A stretch of 56,347 nt of DNA, from assembly GCA_001714685.2 (NCBI GenBank), contig MDTP02000004.1:1-56347 (forward strand). The letters are read 5' to 3'. The stretch comes from Methanosarcina sp. Ant1 (lineage in GTDB: Archaea; Halobacteriota; Methanosarcinia; Methanosarcinales; Methanosarcinaceae). The notes beneath the pieces are model-generated. The model ran no database searches, had not been told where the DNA came from, and saw only the letters and a list, made by a program, of their open reading frames with translations. Position 1 is the first letter of the stretch, and each line of letters opens with the position of its first letter. Below are positions 51,670 to 56,347 of the stretch, piece by piece. A program made the translations under genes and the position numbers.

Positions 51670-53658
51670 TCAAATGAACATGGTGAAGACCACGAAGGCT
51701 AGCATTGCCATGCTGACGCTATGTTTCAAGCCCATGTATACTGAGCCCTGCCCCATCTTTCCGGCAACGAGTCCGGAAACGAAGGCTTGAATGAGAGTCG
51801 AGTGAAACATAAGCATTGTGTACTCCTTTATATTGAAGGCTCCATTCCCGATTCCGGCAGACCCGACTTCCTGAGAAGCACTCGTAAAAGAGACGGTTTG
51901 GGGGAAAAAATACGCAGCCAGAATAAATAATATAAAAAGGAAGACAAAAAAAGCCACATAGATAGTTATAACGTAAACCGCCATGTCTGATGAGCGTTCT
52001 TTTTTCATCTCTTCTTCGCTTTTAACCTGTTCAGCAGTGACAGAAAGCACACTTTTAAGATCACTTGTAGATTCGTTTGCTTTTATGAGTGTATGAAGAA
52101 CTCGGCTTGAAGTTGCGGTTCTGATACTGTTTTCAAGTTTGATGAGAACTCTTGTAGTTGAGGTGCCCCAGGACAGATCTTCTTTTAGCTTTTTAAGTTC
52201 TTTGGTGAGGATGCCCATTTTGGATTCTGCCATTAATTTTAAAGAGTTTGAAAACAAAATCCCAGAGCCATTCAGGTTGGAAAGGTCCCTTAAAAAATCA
52301 GGCATTTTCTCGTCAATTTTACGCATTCTCCAGGCTCTGATCTCGTAAAAAATAATAAAGGGGATCATGATAATGACAATAAAGATAATGAAGTAATTCT
52401 GAATTTCACTGATCAGCTGGATGCTGCTGTCGCTGATATGGGTAAAATTTAGAGCCAGGTGGAAGTTAGAATTGAAGTCATCTGCAAGATTTTTTGGAAC
52501 ACGGGTAAGATAATATAGTCCAAGAGGAATTCCAATGAAAAATGTGTATCTGGGTTCGTCCCGGATAGTTTTGTATGGGTTAAATAGCAAATCTTTGATA
52601 TTATTAAGTTGTCTGTATAACAAGAACTTTTTACTTCTCTTTTTTTCCTCTTCTTCACTAAGCCCTGAGCTGATTTCTGGAATATCGGAAAGATTCATGG
52701 AAAAGGCAGAAACAACAGCTTTCTTCGGGTCCATAGAGAGTTCTCCTATTGTATCCAGGAGTACCAGGAATAGAAGATTTGCAAGAGGTATAAGCGCGTA
52801 AATGAGTATGTAAAGAATCTGTGCTGAAGCCGGCCGGATCAACTGCAATACAATAAGGGTTGTCATTATGAAAAGAGGACCTGCAACCAGCACTGTCACG
52901 TAGATTTCGGCAAGAACATCAAGCCTTTTTAAAAAGTTTCTGTTCGCCATCTCTACCATATCCTGGTATTGATCGGATTTGTTTTTTATGTACTCTATTA
53001 TGGCCGTGCTGCTTGAAACAAGAACTAATCCATCAATGAAGTCCTTGAAAAGTTCCGATGGGGTGCGTTCCTTGGCAGAATTAAGAGCACTTATGAAATC
53101 TTTTCCAAGATAATCCATATCCCTCACAATAAAGGACACTTCTTCTGCACATGTACCAAATATATACGTATACCTGCTCAAGGATCTTAATACATCATAA
53201 ATCGACAAGCCTCCTTTGGTCAGAGCATACATGTAAGTTACTGACGAGAGCATGGATTTATCTATGCAAGCGTGTCGGATATCTGCCTGAAAATAAGGAA
53301 AGATATATGCCAGGCCAAAAATGGTCAGAAAACTAAGAATGAATAATAGAAGGGTGGTTAAAATTCCAAAAGTATACAGATGACCTTCTGCAAAACCAGC
53401 ACTTGTAGAGTTTAAAAAAAGACTCAGGCGGGAAACCGGATCCCCAAAGATTTTCAGTCCCAACCATGCGCCTATAATTGCTCCAATAAGTCCTGCAATT
53501 ATAGAATACATGCATGCAGAAGCCAGGTACTGGTCCACTGGAATGGAAATATGGGAGTGGCGTATTTTTACCTTTAAACTCTGGAACTTTTCCTTATTTT
53601 TATAAAAAAAATTCCCAAAAATTCTGTACGCCAGTTGATCCACAGCAGTATAAGTCAT
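51670..53658 (-). CDS. Type IV pilus/archaellum-like membrane platform protein (T2SSF, FlaJ/TadC-like)
   Basis: The 662-residue protein has about nine membrane helices in two groups, each with a cytoplasmic T2SSF (GspF) domain. The first domain covers roughly 130-270 (LSSVTYMYALTKGGLSIYDV, LRSLSRYTYIFGTC). The second covers roughly 470-600 (FLRDLSNLNGSGILFSNSLK). Membrane segments include YSIIAGLIGAIIGAWLGLKI and MAVYVITIYVAFFVFLFILF. Such proteins anchor the assembly ATPase and drive extrusion of pilins or archaellins. The gene starts 8 bp after the ATPase gene, and its ribosome-binding site GAGGGAG overlaps the ATPase stop, so the two are translationally coupled. The length fits double-domain archaeal FlaJ homologues. 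Confidence 0.9.
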   Translation of the reverse strand: MTYTAVDQLAYRIFGNFFYKNKEKFQSLKVKIRHSHISIPVDQYLASACMYSIIAGLIGAIIGAWLGLKIFGDPVSRLSLFLNSTSAGFAEGHLYTFGILTTLLLFILSFLTIFGLAYIFPYFQADIRHACIDKSMLSSVTYMYALTKGGLSIYDVLRSLSRYTYIFGTCAEEVSFIVRDMDYLGKDFISALNSAKERTPSELFKDFIDGLVLVSSSTAIIEYIKNKSDQYQDMVEMANRNFLKRLDVLAEIYVTVLVAGPLFIMTTLIVLQLIRPASAQILYILIYALIPLANLLFLVLLDTIGELSMDPKKAVVSAFSMNLSDIPEISSGLSEEEEKKRSKKFLLYRQLNNIKDLLFNPYKTIRDEPRYTFFIGIPLGLYYLTRVPKNLADDFNSNFHLALNFTHISDSSIQLISEIQNYFIIFIVIIMIPFIIFYEIRAWRMRKIDEKMPDFLRDLSNLNGSGILFSNSLKLMAESKMGILTKELKKLKEDLSWGTSTTRVLIKLENSIRTATSSRVLHTLIKANESTSDLKSVLSVTAEQVKSEEEMKKERSSDMAVYVITIYVAFFVFLFILFILAAYFFPQTVSFTSASQEVGSAGIGNGAFNIKEYTMLMFHSTLIQAFVSGLVAGKMGQGSVYMGLKHSVSMAMLAFVVFTMFI

Positions 53659-53666
53659 GCTCCCTC

Positions 53667-55343
53667 TTAAGCAATCATATTCTGTATCATACCCTGCAAG
53701 GTATCGTTCTCTATAGACTCCATAACCATCTTCGGATAGCTCTGATATGTCTGGACTACAAGGGACACCAGAATGTAACTTCTCATTTTATTTTCATACA
53801 TGTAGGTAAGGATTTTTCTCCGATTTTCCATTTCATGTTTCAACTGACTTGCATCCCACCCCCTTACATGCATAATATCCTGCATTATATGGGAGTCCCC
53901 TACCCTGATGAAACAATCTTCTGAAGGTTCCCAGCTAAAGAGCTCATTTATGCCAAGGTCCCCTGTCTCAGGATCGATAGTAAGGATTTCCACAAAGCTT
54001 CGGCTTCTTCTAACTCTTTTCTCTCCTATGTACACCTGCTCCTGGATACAAAGTACATCCAGGGACTGCAACATCATTTGAGGCACATTTATGGGTTCGT
54101 GCGTGAGCCTGTTTATAACAGTCTGTACATCTCCTGCGTGCATGGTTGAACTTGTTGCATGCCCTGTTGACATTGCCTGGAAAAGAGTAAGGGCTTCGTT
54201 GCCCCTTACTTCCCCCACAATGATGAAGTCCGGACGCTGTCTCAGGGCAGCTCTCAAAAGATCATACATGGAAACTTCTCCCGTCGCGTCGGAAGCAAAA
54301 CTTTCCCTTGTGATTCCGGAAACCCAGTTGTTGTGATAGAGTAAGAGTTCCCTTGTATCCTCGATAGAGACTATCTTGGCTGTAGAAGGCATGAATAGAG
54401 ATGTAGCATTTAGCATCGAAGTTTTCCCGGACGCCGTCCCTCCTGCACAGAGAATATTGTAGCCATTCTCGATGGCCAGCCAGAGATATACGAGCATCTC
54501 CAGGTCGCATGTATTAAAACCAAGCAGGTCTATGGGAGTTATAGGGTCTTTCCTGAATTTACGGATAGTAAAAGTACTGCCTCTGGGAGTGATTTCTCTT
54601 CCTAAAATAGCCTGAAGCCTCGACCCATCATGAATTGTCGCATCCACTATTGGTTGGCTTACGGATATATGCTTATTATTCAACTGGCACATTCTGATTA
54701 CAAAAGAATCCAGTTCCTCTTCTTTAAAGGAAATATTACTTTCAATATTGAAATATTTTGTATGATAAATATAAATCGGAATTTCGACCCCATCGCATGA
54801 AATGTCTTCTATATAAGGGTCATAAAGAAGGGGATTAATTTTATCGTAACCAAGCAGATTTCTTCTAAGGTAATACAAAATTTTTTCAATCGATGATACC
54901 GAAATTTCAGCCTTATAACGTTCAAGAAGGAAGAGGGCCTTATCCGCTAGGAGTGCATCCTTTTCGAATCTGGAAGTTGTAGAATTCAGGACCAAAATAT
55001 CTTGAAAATCCTCATAAATTCTTTCTAGCAGCTCTTTCTCATACTTTGTAAGCGCTGGTTCAACAAGTCTGTAGTATTTTGTTCTTCTGTCTTCCAGAAT
55101 CGATGCAAAGGTGTAAGGTTCTTGAAGCCAGTACCTTTCGATTTCTTTTAACCCATCAGGCACTACAAACTCTACAAGAGGTCCTTGTTTTTCCTGGTCA
55201 TAGGCTGGTAGTGCCCTCAGTGGTTTATCATAGTAACTTCTAACCTTTTTTACGATTTCTGAAACGGAGTTATTATCGCCCATTTTACCCAATAAGTCCG
55301 AGATAAAGTTGTGCTTCACTGGCAGTTCTTTTACTTCATCCAT
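53667..55343 (-). CDS. Type II/IV secretion (pilus assembly) ATPase, FlaI/GspE-like
   Basis: The 558-residue ATPase powers pilus or archaellum-like assembly. The N-terminal half carries the family's DPYIEDISCDGVEIPIYIYH and the DGSRLQAILGREITPRGSTF strand. The Walker A motif is CAGGTASGKTSMLNA (about 297-311). An Asp/Glu box reads SIEDTRELLLYHNNW. The Walker B/His box is DFIIVGEVRGNEALTLFQAM followed by STGHATSSTMHAGD. These mark the FlaI/GspE/VirB11 clade. A TATA box at 55398-55408 on this strand precedes the ATG at 55343. The platform protein follows directly, while a FlaH-like remnant lies upstream, resembling the H-I-J order of archaellum loci. The substrate filament is uncertain; the nearby pilin is a candidate. 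Confidence 0.93.
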   Translation of the reverse strand: MDEVKELPVKHNFISDLLGKMGDNNSVSEIVKKVRSYYDKPLRALPAYDQEKQGPLVEFVVPDGLKEIERYWLQEPYTFASILEDRRTKYYRLVEPALTKYEKELLERIYEDFQDILVLNSTTSRFEKDALLADKALFLLERYKAEISVSSIEKILYYLRRNLLGYDKINPLLYDPYIEDISCDGVEIPIYIYHTKYFNIESNISFKEEELDSFVIRMCQLNNKHISVSQPIVDATIHDGSRLQAILGREITPRGSTFTIRKFRKDPITPIDLLGFNTCDLEMLVYLWLAIENGYNILCAGGTASGKTSMLNATSLFMPSTAKIVSIEDTRELLLYHNNWVSGITRESFASDATGEVSMYDLLRAALRQRPDFIIVGEVRGNEALTLFQAMSTGHATSSTMHAGDVQTVINRLTHEPINVPQMMLQSLDVLCIQEQVYIGEKRVRRSRSFVEILTIDPETGDLGINELFSWEPSEDCFIRVGDSHIMQDIMHVRGWDASQLKHEMENRRKILTYMYENKMRSYILVSLVVQTYQSYPKMVMESIENDTLQGMIQNMIA

Positions 55344-55702
55344 ACTCTCGCCTTCAGGTTTTTCCTTAAGTCATATAGGATCAACACATTATAAAAACTT
55401 TATATAACTTGCCCTAGCATCATTAAATTTTGATCTCAGTTATCTTTAATATTTATCCTTTATCTAGCTTTTTAAGGACCTAAGCATTTGATTTCAAAAG
55501 AAACCAAATAAATTTAATTAAGAGATACATTACTAAATTTATTATGTTGATACTAATTAAAAATATTTAAAAGTAGGCATCAATTTGATGAGAGGAATAA
55601 TAGGTTTGATGTAATGATTAACTTTAGAAATGATTTCTTCCTAAAGTTTTGCGCTAAAATGTTTTAGACATTAAATAAAGATCATGATATTCCGTTTTTA
55701 AA
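55344..55702 (-). promoter_or_regulatory. Promoter region of the pilus ATPase operon
   Basis: On the minus strand GTTATATAAAG (55398-55408) is a good TATA box, giving a start near 55376 and a leader of about 30 nt. The rest of the 359-bp gap is AT-rich and gene-free. GATCATGATATTCCGTTTTT (55681-55700) repeats the 3' end of the adjacent upstream gene (about 55709-55728), a small tandem duplication. Confidence 0.5.
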
Positions 55703-56284
55703 TCAAGGATCATGACATTCCATTTTTATTCCTGAGGAAGTAAGTTCAAAGAAAACATTTTCTCCGGATAGATTTGTAGCTCTCATTTTTGCAACTGAAA
55801 GATGACGTACAAATTTTCCATTTGAAAGGCCCTCTTTGAATTTCATTTCAATTTTTCCAAAGACAAGGTAATCTGCAAAACCCTGATGTTGATTGTGAGC
55901 GCGTTTGTCCATGAGAATAAGAGATGTACACCCACTTTTTGCCAGAATACTGTAGATCGCATCAAACTTGCTAAGAGCCTCACTACCCACGCAATTTTTT
56001 GTTTTGGTAAGGGCTCCAAGGCTGTCCAGAACTACAATATCAGCGTTTTCTGAAAGCTCTCTCACGCGGCCAACACAATCTTTTTCCGCAATCTCAAGCC
56101 CTTTACCAAAACGAGAAGAAGAGATAGTCTCATGAATCCGGCTCTGGAATACATTTTCTATTAAAAGTAACTTATAATCGATAAAAGGCTCAAGGTCCAT
56201 TCCGATAGCTTTTGATTGGAGGATAAAATCTTCCAAAAGTGTTCTTGTAAGGTTCAAAAGCCCATTTTTTGTATCCTCTTCAAG
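55703..56284 (-). pseudogene. RecA-superfamily (KaiC/FlaH-like) ATPase, N-terminus missing or frameshifted
   Basis: The readable part (about 194 codons) corresponds to the C-terminal two thirds of a KaiC/FlaH-like ATPase. It begins LEEDTKNGLLNLTRTLLEDF, resembling the LEED/TEE strand after the P-loop. It has a Walker B strand ADIVVLDSLGALTK and continues SKFDAIYSILAKSGCTSLIL. The Walker A part would lie upstream. An in-frame TAA at 56285-56287 precedes LEED, and the only start inside is a TTG at 56257 with no good ribosome-binding site. The neighbouring frame is open from there to the window edge, so a one-base shift would restore a longer protein. It is therefore a decayed gene or a frameshift at the window end. 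Confidence 0.55.
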
Positions 56285-56347
56285 TTAAGCGGAAAACCTT
56301 GATTTTCAATTCAATGTACTTTTTTCTCTGATTAGTTGAGCCAGAGA

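Overview
The window is from the chromosome of a methanogenic archaeon of the genus Methanosarcina. The main evidence is a complete mcrBDCGA operon (methyl-coenzyme M reductase) with its radical SAM modification gene mmp10 next to it. Further support comes from archaeal housekeeping genes: aRF1, DNA polymerase D small subunit, Taw1, PurP, TrmG10 methyltransferase and SEC11-type signal peptidase. AT-rich intergenic regions hundreds of bases long and TTTATATA-type promoters also fit. I cannot name the species.

Layout. 0.2-6.9 kb: mmp10 diverges from mcrBDCGA, which ends in a UUCG-loop terminator. 6.9-9.5 kb: a gene-poor stretch with repeat and mobile-element debris, then three tandem TRAM-domain genes, the relic of a fourth, and tRNA-Lys(CTT). 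9.8-12.5 kb: a ribbon-helix-helix regulator and two tandem core methionine synthase (MetE-C-like) paralogues. 12.5-22.5 kb: an accessory stretch with two duplicated asparagine-synthetase-like genes lacking the glutaminase cysteine, a SAM methyltransferase, a DUF6398-like protein, and a small decaying family with an integrase-like N-terminus (two genes, one pseudogene). 22.6-32.1 kb: core information processing (argS, aRF1, taw1, polD small subunit, signal peptidase, dus). 32.6-35.6 kb: porGDAB, pyruvate:ferredoxin oxidoreductase. 35.7-39.9 kb: a frameshifted membrane phosphoesterase, a 13-copy 14-bp minisatellite, a 714-bp tandem gene duplication and dispersed repeats. 40-50 kb: a DtxR-like regulator with a candidate operator, DUF1805, trmG10, truA with a membrane-anchored winged-helix regulator, purP, a flavodoxin-fold oxidoreductase, a HerA-like ATPase, leuD and leuB. 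50-56.3 kb: a type IV pilin gene with a structured leader, a MITE-like element with a direct repeat at both ends, and on the opposite strand a type IV pilus/archaellum-like platform protein, its ATPase, and an apparently broken RecA/FlaH-like gene at the window edge.

How the genes work together. Mcr makes methane, and Mmp10 methylates the McrA arginine that is conserved here. PorGDAB links acetyl-CoA and pyruvate. LeuD/LeuB serve branched-chain (or related 2-oxoacid) synthesis. The pilin and pilus assembly genes form a surface-appendage locus. The most unusual material is non-coding or accessory: a candidate structured RNA near 26.2 kb, a long hairpin cluster near 17.8 kb, the MITE-like element near 51 kb, a repeat pair shared between 7.6 and 37.1 kb, and the cysteine-less AsnB-like pair. 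I found no CRISPR array, rRNA or complete insertion sequence. All functional statements rest on reading motifs and on family knowledge; no database search was run.
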